Notes: generated by a model not told the origin, from the letters alone. Shown: positions 54,195 to 61,897, numbered from the stretch's first letter. The stretch is 64,000 nucleotides of DNA from an uncultured Oscillibacter sp. (GCA_934574045.1 CAKTMK010000008.1:1-64000), one strand, 5' to 3'. Numbers and translations: made by a program.

Positions 54195-54632
54195 ATGGAC
54201 ATTACTCCCGAGGAGTACGGAAAGCTGGTCAAGCAGAAGTCGAAAAAGTCCCCCATCGTCAAGGACACGGTTCTGGCCTTCGTCATCGGCGGGCTGATCT
54301 GCGTGATCGGCCAGCTCATCACCAACGGCTGGGCCGCCGCGGGGCTGGGCAAGGAGGACGCGGGCACCGCCGCGTCCTGCTCGCTGGTGTTCCTGTCCGC
54401 CCTGCTGACAGGGCTGAACCTTTACAACAAACTGGCCAAATACGGCGGCGCAGGCACGCTGGTCCCCATCACCGGCTTTGCCAACGCCGTGGTCTCGCCA
54501 GCCATCGACTTCAAGAGCGAGGGGATTATCACCGGCATGGCGGCCAAAATGTTTCTGGTGGCCGGGCCGGTGATCGTGTTCGGCACGCTGGCCTCGGTGA
54601 TCTACGGCGTGGTCCTCATGCTCCTGCGCTGA
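54195..54632 (+). CDS. spoVAC: Stage V sporulation protein AC (SpoVAC)
   Basis: A 145-residue SpoVAC-type membrane protein with four helices and the family core: DITPEEYGKLVKQKSKKSP, GGLICVIGQLITNGWAAAG, YNKLAKYGGAGTLVPITGF (split at the GAGT turn), ANAVVSPAIDFKSEG. SpoVA proteins form the spore membrane channel for dipicolinic acid. The ATG at 54195 follows GGAGG. spoVAD and spoVAE normally follow spoVAC but are not adjacent here, so this is an orphan copy. Confidence 0.92.
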   Translation: MDITPEEYGKLVKQKSKKSPIVKDTVLAFVIGGLICVIGQLITNGWAAAGLGKEDAGTAASCSLVFLSALLTGLNLYNKLAKYGGAGTLVPITGFANAVVSPAIDFKSEGIITGMAAKMFLVAGPVIVFGTLASVIYGVVLMLLR

Positions 54633-54705
54633 TCTGGAGGGCCGCCCGCCGCCGGTCCCTCCGCCGCCCGGCCCGCGGAAGCGGGCCGGCGCGGTCAGCC
54701 CGGAA

Positions 54706-54727
54706 GCCGCTGGGGCGCAGCGGCTTT
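54706..54727 (+). terminator. Possible terminator after spoVAC
   Basis: GCCGCTG-GGGCG-CAGCGGC followed by TTTGCG. Confidence 0.5.
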
Positions 54728-54867
54728 GCGCTCTGCGGCCTTTTCCGCGCGGCGCAGCATCCCCGGGGTTTCCGCCCTGCTTCGCCGCTCCGCGCCGTTT
54801 TTCATCCATTCCGCGCCCCGTTCTGGGCAGGCGTATTTTTTTGCGGTTTTCGTCGTTTACATAACGG

Positions 54868-54897
54868 TGTGGAAAACCTCGTGGAAAATGTGAAAAA
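54868..54897. promoter_or_regulatory. Cluster of DnaA-box-like sites
   Basis: On the minus strand TTTTTCACA (54897-54889) and TTTTCCACA (54876-54868) match the relaxed box TTWTNCACA, and TTTTCCACG (54888-54880) misses by one. The three lie in one 30-bp stretch about 190 bp before the topoisomerase gene. Confidence 0.45.
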
Positions 54898-55014
54898 CCC
54901 ATGGGCGCAGGAATGTTGACGGGGTGACAGTTTGATTATCGGAAATTTTGCGCAAGAACATTCCGGGCAAAAAGGGCGGGCCGGACGGCGGGAGCGGCCC
55001 GTTCCGGTCCGCCC

Positions 55015-55060
55015 TTGAAATTTTTCGCCGCATATGGTACGATATTCCCAATATTGGGAA
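55015..55060 (+). promoter_or_regulatory. Promoter and start-site palindrome of the topoisomerase genes
   Basis: TTGAAA (55015-55020) and TACGAT (55038-55043) with a 17-bp spacer. A 16-bp perfect palindrome, TTCCCAATATTGGGAA (55045-55060), covers the expected transcription start and could be an operator. Confidence 0.75.
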
Positions 55061-55082
55061 CAGGCAGGAAAGGAAACAGGCA

Positions 55083-57068
55083 ATGTCGGCAAAAAACGAT
55101 TACGGAAACGAGAGCATTTCCTCTCTGAAAGGCGCGGACCGGGTGCGGAAACGCCCCGGCGTTATTTTCGGCTCCGACGGGCTGGACGGCTGCGAGCACG
55201 CGGTATTTGAGATCCTCTCCAACGCCATCGACGAGGCGCGGGAGGGCCACGGCAGCCTCATCACCGTCACCCGCTTCGCCGACCGCTCCATCGAGGTGGA
55301 GGATCAGGGCCGGGGCTGCCCGGTGGACTGGAACGAGAAGGAGCAGAAATACAACTGGGAGCTGGTATTCTGCGAGCTGTACGCCGGCGGAAAGTACGAC
55401 AACAACAGCGGCGACAACTACGAATACTCGCTGGGGCTGAACGGTCTCGGCTCCTGCGCCACGCAGTACGCCTCCCGGTACATGGATGTGACCGTCCGCC
55501 GGGACGGGAAAAAATACTCCCTGCATTTCGAGCGGGGCGAGAACGTGGGCGGCTTGAAAGAGGAGCCGACGGACCGGGGCCGCAAGACCGGCACCACCAT
55601 CCGGTGGCTGCCGGATCTGGACGTGTTCACGGACACCGCCATCCCCCCGGAGTATTTCACCGACGTGATGAAGCGGCAGGCCGTAGTCAACGCGGGCGTG
55701 ACCTTCCGCTTCCGGAACGAGACCGCCCCCGGCCATTTCGAGACGCAGGACTTCGTCTATGAAAACGGCATCGTGGATTACGTCGCGGAGCTGGCGGGGG
55801 AGGGGAGCCTGACCGCCCCCGTGTTCTGGGAGGCGGAGCGCCGGGGCCGGGACCGGGCGGACAAGCCGGAGTACAAGGTCAAGCTCAGCGTGGCGTTCTG
55901 CTTTTCCAACCGGGTCAGCATCATCGAGCACTATCACAACTCCAGCTGGCTGGAGCACGGCGGCAGCCCGGAAAAGGCGTCCAAATCCGCCTTTGTCTCC
56001 GCGCTGGACAAGTATCTGCGGGACCACGGAAAATATCAGAAGAACGAGAGCAAGATCACCTGGAACGACATTGAGGACTGCCTCGTACTGGTGTCCAACA
56101 ACTTCTCCACCGCCACCAGCTATGAAAACCAGACGAAAAAGGCCATCACCAACAAGTTCGTGCAGGAGGCCATGACCGAGTTCCTCCGCAGCGATCTGGA
56201 GATCTATTTCATTGAGAACCCCTTTGACGCGGAGAAGATCGCCGAGCAGGTCCTTATCAACAAGCGCAGCCGGGAGAGCGCGGAAAAGGCCCGGCTGAAC
56301 ATCAAGAAGAAGCTCTCCGGCAGCATCGACATCGCCAACCGGGTGGAGAAGTTCGTGGACTGCCGCTCCAAGGACGTGAGCCGCCGGGAGATCTATATCG
56401 TGGAGGGCGACTCCGCTCTGGGCAGCGTGAAGATGGGCCGGGACGCGGAGTATCAGGGCATCATGCCCGTGCGCGGCAAGATCCTCAACTGCCTGAAGGC
56501 GGACTACGCCCGCATCTTCAAAAGTGAGATCATCACGGACCTCATCAAGGTCCTCGGCTGCGGCGTGGAGGTGCAGAACAAGCACGTCAAGGACCTTGCG
56601 TCCTTCGACCTTTCCAACCTGCGGTGGAACAAGGTGGTCATCTGCACCGATGGCGACGTGGACGGCTTTCAGATCCGCACGCTGATCCTCACCATGCTCT
56701 ACCGGCTCACGCCCACGCTGATCCGGGAGGGGTACGTCTATATCGCGGAGACGCCGCTCTTTGAGATCAACTGCGGGGAGGACACGTGGTTCGCCTACTC
56801 CGACAAGGAGAAAAACAACATCGTCCGCTCCCTGAACGGGAAAAAGATGAAGGTGGACCGGTCCAAGGGCCTTGGCGAGAACGACCCGGAGATGATGTGG
56901 CTGACCACCATGAACCCCGAGACCCGGCGGCTGATCCGGGTCCAGCCCTCCGACGCGGAGGAGACGGCCCGGGTGTTCGACCTGCTGCTGGGCGACGACC
57001 TGCCCGGCCGCAAGGCCCACATTGCGGACAACGGCTACAAGTATCTGGATATGGCGGACATCAGCTGA
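55083..57068 (+). CDS. Type II topoisomerase subunit B (GyrB/ParE-like), divergent
   Basis: A 661-residue GyrB/ParE-family protein. The GHKL ATPase has N-box EILSNAIDEA (Asn47/Asp50), DQGRGCP (74-80) and LGLNGLGSCATQY. The transducer domain has the conserved QTKK (350-353). The TOPRIM domain has EGDSALG (441-447), PVRGKILN, and TDGDVDG (522-528, where typical members read DADVDG). The C-terminal segment ends GENDPEMMWLTTMNPETR. ATG at 55083 follows AAAGGAAACAGG. Its A subunit is encoded 49 bp downstream. The divergence from housekeeping GyrB suggests topoisomerase IV or a third enzyme; which cannot be told by eye. Confidence 0.88.
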   Translation: MSAKNDYGNESISSLKGADRVRKRPGVIFGSDGLDGCEHAVFEILSNAIDEAREGHGSLITVTRFADRSIEVEDQGRGCPVDWNEKEQKYNWELVFCELYAGGKYDNNSGDNYEYSLGLNGLGSCATQYASRYMDVTVRRDGKKYSLHFERGENVGGLKEEPTDRGRKTGTTIRWLPDLDVFTDTAIPPEYFTDVMKRQAVVNAGVTFRFRNETAPGHFETQDFVYENGIVDYVAELAGEGSLTAPVFWEAERRGRDRADKPEYKVKLSVAFCFSNRVSIIEHYHNSSWLEHGGSPEKASKSAFVSALDKYLRDHGKYQKNESKITWNDIEDCLVLVSNNFSTATSYENQTKKAITNKFVQEAMTEFLRSDLEIYFIENPFDAEKIAEQVLINKRSRESAEKARLNIKKKLSGSIDIANRVEKFVDCRSKDVSRREIYIVEGDSALGSVKMGRDAEYQGIMPVRGKILNCLKADYARIFKSEIITDLIKVLGCGVEVQNKHVKDLASFDLSNLRWNKVVICTDGDVDGFQIRTLILTMLYRLTPTLIREGYVYIAETPLFEINCGEDTWFAYSDKEKNNIVRSLNGKKMKVDRSKGLGENDPEMMWLTTMNPETRRLIRVQPSDAEETARVFDLLLGDDLPGRKAHIADNGYKYLDMADIS

Positions 57069-57117
57069 CCCCGCTTCGCGGGGCGGCGCGCCGCATCAGT
57101 AAAGGAACGATCGAACT

Positions 57118-59358
57118 ATGCCTAAGAAACACCAGCCGGAAGCATCCGGCCACAGGGCGCCGGACCCCCACGTCAAGGGCCTGCAGGCCGCCGTGGTGGC
57201 CCAGCCCATCACCGACACGCTGGAAGTCAACTATATGCCCTACGCCATGAGCGTCATCGTCTCCCGGGCCATCCCGGAGATCGACGGGTTCAAGCCCTCC
57301 CACCGGAAGCTGCTCTACACCATGTACAAAATGGGCCTTCTGACCGGGCCGCGGACCAAGTCCGCCAACATCGTGGGCCAGACCATGCGCCTCAATCCCC
57401 ACGGCGACGCCGCCATTTACGACACGATGGTGCGCCTGAGCGCGGGGTACGGCGCGCTGCTGACTCCCTTTGTGGACTCCAAGGGCAACTTCGGCAAGGT
57501 CTACTCTCAGGACGCTTACGCCGCCAGCCGGTACACGGAGGCAAAACTCTCTCCCATCTGCGCCGAGATCTTCCGGGACATCGACAACGACGCGGTGGAC
57601 TTTGTGGATAACTATGACAACACCATGAAGGAGCCTGCGCTCCTGCCCACCTCGTTCCCCAATATCCTCGTCTCCGCCAACAGCGGCATCGCCGTGGGCA
57701 TGGCCTCCCAGTTCTGCGGCTTCAACCTGAAGGAGGTCTGCGCCACCACCGCCGCGTATCTGAAAAATCCGGACTGCACCCTGACGGACACGCTCCTCGC
57801 CCCCGACTTTCCCACCGGCGGCGAGCTGATCTGCGACCCGGCGGCGCTGGAGGAGATCTACCGCACCGGGCGCGGCGGCGTGAAGGTGCGGGCCAGATGG
57901 CGCTACGTCAAAGAGGGGAACCTGATCGAGATCTACGAGATCCCCTATACCACCAACACCAACGCCATCCTCGACAAGGTGGCGGAGCTCATCAAGGCGG
58001 GAAAGATCCGGGAGATCGCCGACATGCGGGACGAGACGGACCGCTCCGGCCTGAAGCTGACCATCGACCTCAAGCGGGGCGCGGACCCCGCCAAGCTGAT
58101 GGCAAAGCTCTTCCGCCAGACCACTCTGCAGGACACGTGCAGCTGCAACTTCAACGTGCTCATCGGCGGGATGCCGAGAGTGCTGGGCGTGCGCCAGCTT
58201 CTGGAGGAGTGGTGCGCGTGGCGGACGGAGTCCGTCCGGCGGCGGGTCCATTTCGTGCTGGGGAAGAAGAAGGACAAGCTCCATCTGCTCAAGGGCCTCA
58301 AGCGCATCCTGCTGGACATCGACAAGGCCATCCGCATCATCCGGGAGACGGAGGAGGAAACGGAGGTCATCCCCAACCTGATGATCGGCTTCGGCATCGA
58401 CCAGACGCAGGCCGAATACGTGGCGGAGATCAAGCTGCGCAACATCAACAAGGAATACATCCTCAAGCGCGTGCAGGAGACCGAGGCCCTGCAAAACGAG
58501 ATCGACGATCTGGAGGACCTGCTGGCCGACCCGGCCCGGGTGAAGAAGGTCATCATCGGCGAGCTGGACGCCGTTTCTCAGAAGTACGGCCAGCCCCGCC
58601 GCACCGTCCTGCTGTACAGCCACGAGGTGGAGCACCTCGACGAGGAGGAGCCGGCGCCGGACTATCCCGTCAGCGTTTTCCTGTCCCGGGAGGGCTACTT
58701 CAAGAAGATCACGCCCGCGTCTCTGCGGATGAACAGCGAGCAGAAGTTCAAGGACGGCGACGGACTGCGCCAGTCCTTTGAGACCACCAACGCGGCGGAG
58801 ATCATGTTCTTCACCAACAAGTGTCAGGTCTACAAGTGCCGCGTCAGCGACTTTGACGACACGAAGGCCAGCGTGCTGGGCGACTATCTGCCCACCAAGC
58901 TGTCCATGGACCCGGAGGAGAGCCCCGTGTTCGCCTGCCTGCCCGGGGATTACAGCGGCGCGCTGCTGTTCTTCTTTGAAAACGGCAAGGCCGCGCGGGT
59001 GAACCTCACGTCCTATCAGACCACCTCCAACCGCCGCAAGCTCACCGGCGCGTACTCCGACAAGTCGCCGCTGGCACTGATCCGCCGGCTGGACGGGGAG
59101 GAGGAGCTGGCGGTCTATTCCACCGAACCCCGGGCCGTGATCTTCAACACGGCGCTGCTGGCCCCCAAGACCACCCGCACCACCCAGGGCGTGGCCCTGC
59201 TGACGCTCAAGCCGAAATACCGGCTGGAGCGGGCCGTCCCCGTGGAGGAGAGCGGCATCGTCAACCGTGCGCGCTACCGCGTGCGGGCCATTCCGGCGGC
59301 GGGCGCGCTGGTCCGGGCGGAGGACTCCGAGGAAAAGCAGCTGGGACTTCTGGACTGA
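57118..59358 (+). CDS. Type II topoisomerase subunit A (GyrA/ParC-like), divergent
   Basis: A 746-residue GyrA/ParC-family subunit. The winged-helix/tower core opens with MPYAMSVIVSRAIPEIDGFKPSHRKLLYTM, and the active-site Tyr139 is in AASRYTEAKL. The quinolone region reads NPHGDAAIYDTMVR, with Ala where E. coli GyrA has Ser83. The C-terminal half has several beta-pinwheel blades (YFKKITPASLRM, TNKCQVYKCRVSDF, ENGKAARVNL), but I see no GyrA-box QRRGGKG, which favours a decatenating topoisomerase. AAAGGAA precedes the ATG. It pairs with the upstream B subunit. Confidence 0.9.
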   Translation: MPKKHQPEASGHRAPDPHVKGLQAAVVAQPITDTLEVNYMPYAMSVIVSRAIPEIDGFKPSHRKLLYTMYKMGLLTGPRTKSANIVGQTMRLNPHGDAAIYDTMVRLSAGYGALLTPFVDSKGNFGKVYSQDAYAASRYTEAKLSPICAEIFRDIDNDAVDFVDNYDNTMKEPALLPTSFPNILVSANSGIAVGMASQFCGFNLKEVCATTAAYLKNPDCTLTDTLLAPDFPTGGELICDPAALEEIYRTGRGGVKVRARWRYVKEGNLIEIYEIPYTTNTNAILDKVAELIKAGKIREIADMRDETDRSGLKLTIDLKRGADPAKLMAKLFRQTTLQDTCSCNFNVLIGGMPRVLGVRQLLEEWCAWRTESVRRRVHFVLGKKKDKLHLLKGLKRILLDIDKAIRIIRETEEETEVIPNLMIGFGIDQTQAEYVAEIKLRNINKEYILKRVQETEALQNEIDDLEDLLADPARVKKVIIGELDAVSQKYGQPRRTVLLYSHEVEHLDEEEPAPDYPVSVFLSREGYFKKITPASLRMNSEQKFKDGDGLRQSFETTNAAEIMFFTNKCQVYKCRVSDFDDTKASVLGDYLPTKLSMDPEESPVFACLPGDYSGALLFFFENGKAARVNLTSYQTTSNRRKLTGAYSDKSPLALIRRLDGEEELAVYSTEPRAVIFNTALLAPKTTRTTQGVALLTLKPKYRLERAVPVEESGIVNRARYRVRAIPAAGALVRAEDSEEKQLGLLD

Positions 59359-59438
59359 CGCGCCGCTCCCGCGGCGCATTGAGAAATACGCGCCGGGCAT
59401 CCGGCGGAAAACAGGGAAATCAGGAAAGGAAGGATCAT

Positions 59439-60032
59439 ATGGCGGATCTGAAAAAAGCGGCGGAAAACCTGCGGGCGCGGGGCTTCGCGGTCCAGCTCTT
59501 CCAGACGGGGAGCGAGGCCGCGGACTATCTGGACCGGGCCGTGGATGGGAAAACGGTGGGCTTCGGCGGCTCCGTCACGCTCCAGCAGCTGGGGCTTTAC
59601 GAGCGCCTGTCCGCCCACAATCAGGTGTTCTGGCACTGGCAGGGCACGCCCGTCTCCACCGGCGAGGCCGCCGGCGCGCAGGTGTACTGTTCCTCGGTCA
59701 ACGGACTTTCCGAGGACGGAGACCTCATCAACATCGACGGCAACGGGAACCGGGTGGCCGCCACGCTGTTCGGCCACGAGAAGGTGTATCTGGTGGTGGG
59801 CCGCAACAAGCTGGCCGACACATATGACGGCGCGCTGTGGCGCGCGCGGAACATCGCCGCGCCGAAAAACGCCCAGCGGCTGGGGAGCAAAACGCCCTGC
59901 GCCGCCAAGGGCGACCACTGCTATGACTGCAAGTCCCCAGGGCGCATCTGCCGGGGGCTGACGGTACTCTGGCGGCCCATGAACGGCGCGGAGACCGAGG
60001 TCGTTCTGATCGACGAGGATCTGGGCTATTAA
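59439..60032 (+). CDS. LUD-domain protein with C-terminal cysteine cluster
   Basis: A 197-residue LUD/DUF162 family protein, related to LutC of lactate utilisation. The core has TVGFGGSVTLQQLGL, the metal/ligand region DGDLINIDGNGNRVAATLFG, and VYLVVGRNKL. Near the end four cysteines are spaced C-x(6)-C-x(2)-C-x(6)-C (from residue 165 on), suggesting a metal or Fe-S site. AAGGAAGG precedes ATG at 59439. No lutA/lutB genes adjoin, so a role in lactate oxidation is uncertain. Confidence 0.85.
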   Translation: MADLKKAAENLRARGFAVQLFQTGSEAADYLDRAVDGKTVGFGGSVTLQQLGLYERLSAHNQVFWHWQGTPVSTGEAAGAQVYCSSVNGLSEDGDLINIDGNGNRVAATLFGHEKVYLVVGRNKLADTYDGALWRARNIAAPKNAQRLGSKTPCAAKGDHCYDCKSPGRICRGLTVLWRPMNGAETEVVLIDEDLGY

Positions 60033-60069
60033 ATCCGCCCCGGCCGGGGCCGCGGGGAGGTGCGGACGG

Positions 60070-60957
60070 ATGAAAAAGCGGATATGGCTGCTGGCGGCGG
60101 CGTGCGTCCTGCTCTCCGGCTGCGCCTCGCTGCTGGACCGGGAGTACAGCCGGGTGGAGGCCCACTCCAGCAAGTTCTGGGAGAGCGAGGCCACCGGCAT
60201 CCTCCGGGCGGAGAGCTATCAGGACATCGTCAACGACCTGATGCTGCTGGTGGGACGGCACGCCGATCTGGCCGTCATCCGGCTTTACAGCTATGACGAC
60301 GGCGTGACCGTGGCGGACCGGCTGGAGCAGGCCGCCGCCGAGGTCCAGCAAGAGACGGCGCTGGGAAGCTACGCGCTGGAATACATCACCTCGTCCAGCA
60401 CCGCACAGCGGGGCTACTACGAGCTGTCCGTCCAGCTTGGCTACCGCCGCACGGCGGAGCAGATCGCCGCCATCGTCAACGCCACCAGCGCCGCCGCCGT
60501 CCCCAGTCTGCTGGAATCCGCGCTGGACGAGGAAAAGCCGGAGCTGACCGTCCGTGTGGGCTACTGGCGGGAGGGGGACCGGGCCGCCGTGGTGCAGGCC
60601 GCAGAGGAGCTGCGCCTTGCCCGGGAGCTGACGGACGCGCCGCCGTGGCTCATCTCCTATTACCCGGAGCAGGGGCCGGTGGGCCTGATCGAATTTGATC
60701 TGGCCCCCAGTGAGGACGCGCTCACTGCCTTCGCCGCGGAGAGCGGCGCGGCGGAAAACAGCGAAAACGCCGCCGGGACGGACGGCGCGCAGGACGGGGA
60801 AGCCGCGGTCAGCCCGCAGGCCGGGGAGCTTCCGCCCGCCGGACCGTCCGCGTCCGCTCCCGCCGGATACGGCGGCGCGGTGGATGCCGTGGGCATGGCG
60901 GAGTTTTCCGCCCGGCAGACAGACGGCGGGACAACCTCCGCGGAGCCGCCCGCCTGA
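60070..60957 (+). CDS. Lipoprotein of unknown function
   Basis: A 295-residue protein with a type II signal peptide: lipobox LLSGC, lipidated Cys18. Residues 25-220 form a globular extracytoplasmic domain (ESYQDIVNDLMLLVGRH, TSSSTAQRGYYELSVQLGYRRT). The last 75 residues are low-complexity (Ala/Gly/Pro/Ser). I do not recognise the family. GGGGAGGTG precedes the ATG. It follows the LUD gene by 37 bp, possibly in one transcript, and is closed by the terminator at 61026. Confidence 0.8.
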   Translation: MKKRIWLLAAACVLLSGCASLLDREYSRVEAHSSKFWESEATGILRAESYQDIVNDLMLLVGRHADLAVIRLYSYDDGVTVADRLEQAAAEVQQETALGSYALEYITSSSTAQRGYYELSVQLGYRRTAEQIAAIVNATSAAAVPSLLESALDEEKPELTVRVGYWREGDRAAVVQAAEELRLARELTDAPPWLISYYPEQGPVGLIEFDLAPSEDALTAFAAESGAAENSENAAGTDGAQDGEAAVSPQAGELPPAGPSASAPAGYGGAVDAVGMAEFSARQTDGGTTSAEPPA

Positions 60958-61025
60958 CGGACCCTTTTCTGCGGGATGGACGCTTCCGGCACGGCGAACA
61001 TTTTCCGCAAGATAAATTATGGAAG

Positions 61026-61061
61026 CGCCCCGCCGCTGGACCAGCGGCGGGGCGTGCTTTT
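61026..61061 (+). terminator. Terminator after the lipoprotein gene
   Basis: CGCCCCGCCGCT-GGACC-AGCGGCGGGGCG followed by TGCTTTT. Confidence 0.82.
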
Positions 61062-61140
61062 GGTCGGCGCGTACACCGCTTCCCGGAAGCACGCGGCCTT
61101 GCTGTCCGAAAACGCACCGCCGCAATAGGATCGTCCCCAT

Positions 61141-61168
61141 AAAAGTGTGCCTGTACAGGCGCACTTTT
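61141..61168. repeat. Strong hairpin in the gap before tRNA-Gly
   Basis: AAAAGTGTGCCT-GTAC-AGGCGCACTTTT (one G-T pair), then GCGGACTGTTTTTC. It stands 80 bp after a terminator, with no gene in between. The rest of 61062-61327 shows no gene. Confidence 0.65.
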
Positions 61169-61327
61169 GCGGACTGTTTTTCGGACGCACGCAGAGATTC
61201 GTTTGTTTTTCTGTCGCTTTTTGTCGAAACGTCCCTTGAAAACGCGGCAAACGCTCCGAAGTGCCGCCATTTTCTCCCGGCAGTCCGCCCGGTTTTCAGA
61301 TTTTTCTTGATTTTCTCCGACAGGGGC

Positions 61328-61356
61328 TTGACAACCGGCACGGTTTTTGTTAGAAT
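61328..61356 (+). promoter_or_regulatory. Promoter of tRNA-Gly
   Basis: TTGACA (61328-61333) and TAGAAT (61351-61356) with a 17-bp spacer, 12 bp before the tRNA. Confidence 0.85.
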
Positions 61357-61368
61357 CATTCTTGCTTC

Positions 61369-61444
61369 GCGGGCATAGCTCATCTGGTAGAGCGCCACCT
61401 TGCCAAGGTGGAGGTAGCGAGTTCGAGCCTCGTTGCCCGCTCCA
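61369..61444 (+). tRNA. tRNA-Gly (anticodon GCC)
   Basis: A 76-nt cloverleaf with encoded CCA. Acceptor GCGGGCA / TGCCCGC, anticodon arm CCACC-TTGCCAA-GGTGG gives GCC, T arm GCGAG-TTCGAGC-CTCGT. Its last 28 nt are copied twice downstream at 182-bp intervals. Confidence 0.97.
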
Positions 61445-61598
61445 TCGAAACAGGACATCCGGTTTGGGTGTCCTGCTTTTTTCGTTCCGCGCAAAAGAAC
61501 TCGCTGCCTCCACCGCCAGCGCGCGAAGCGCGCTTTTCAATTTCGGAGGGCGGCAGGGCTCCCACAGATCGCCGCAGGCGGTCTGCGGGATGCCGGAA
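61417..61598 (+). repeat. tRNA-Gly-derived tandem repeat, unit 1 (182 bp)
   Basis: The unit is the last 28 nt of tRNA-Gly, a terminator, then a 106-bp structured segment (61493-61598) beginning AAAAGAACTCGC and ending GGAAGCG-facing. The GAACTCGC near its start is complementary to the GCGAGTTC that opens the next unit. Inner hairpins include AGCGCGC-GAA-GCGCGCT. Confidence 0.9.
61452..61482 (+). terminator. Terminator of tRNA-Gly (repeated in each unit)
   Basis: AGGACATCC-GGTTT-GGGTGTCCT then GCTTTTTT. Copies follow at +182 and +364; the middle copy has a different loop (AGCTT) and a fully paired stem. Confidence 0.9.
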
Positions 61599-61780
61599 GC
61601 GAGTTCGTGCCTCGTTGCCCGCTCCATCATAACAGGACATCCAGCTTGGATGTCCTGCTTTTTTCGTTCTGCGCAAAAGAACTCGCTGCCTCCACCGCCA
61701 GCGCGTGAAGCGCGCTTCTCAATTTCGGAGGGCGGCAGGGCTCCCGCAGATCACCGCAGGCGGTCTGCGGGATGCCGGAA
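61599..61780 (+). repeat. tRNA-Gly-derived tandem repeat, unit 2 (182 bp)
   Basis: A second full copy, exactly 182 bp after the first. The 106-bp segment (61675-61780) differs from that of unit 1 at only four positions. The tRNA-like start carries one change (TTCGTGC for TTCGAGC). Confidence 0.9.
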
Positions 61781-61856
61781 GCGAGTTCGAGCCTCGTTGC
61801 CCGCTCCATCGAAACAGGACATCCGGTTTGGGTGTCCTGCTTTTTTCGTTCCGCGC
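61781..61856 (+). repeat. tRNA-Gly-derived tandem repeat, partial unit 3 (76 bp)
   Basis: tRNA 3' end plus terminator only. These 76 bp are identical to 61417-61492, whereas unit 2 differs from both. The sequence after 61856 is unrelated, so this looks like the original flank of the tRNA gene. Confidence 0.9.
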
Positions 61857-61897
61857 GTCCGAAATGCAAATGAATCGTCCCGTGTTTTCAAAGTTCC

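Larger units (their letters stand above)
54633..55082. other. Intergenic region before the topoisomerase genes
   Basis: 450 bp without a gene. It contains the spoVAC terminator candidate (54706-54727), a CCGGCCCGC-GGAA-GCGGGCCGG hairpin (54668-54689), a cluster of DnaA-box-like sites (54868-54897), and the promoter/palindrome of the next gene. Confidence 0.6.

Noticed and set aside
54633..55082. spoVAD or spoVAE after spoVAC
   Set aside because: No frame with SpoVAD/E character exists there; the region is noncoding with promoter elements.
54936..59400. Long minus-strand frames across the topoisomerase genes
   Set aside because: Shadows of the real subunits; no motif, no ribosome binding site.
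61417..61856. CRISPR array
   Set aside because: The whole 182-bp unit repeats, including the would-be spacers; there are no 25-40 bp repeats with unique spacers and no cas genes in the window.
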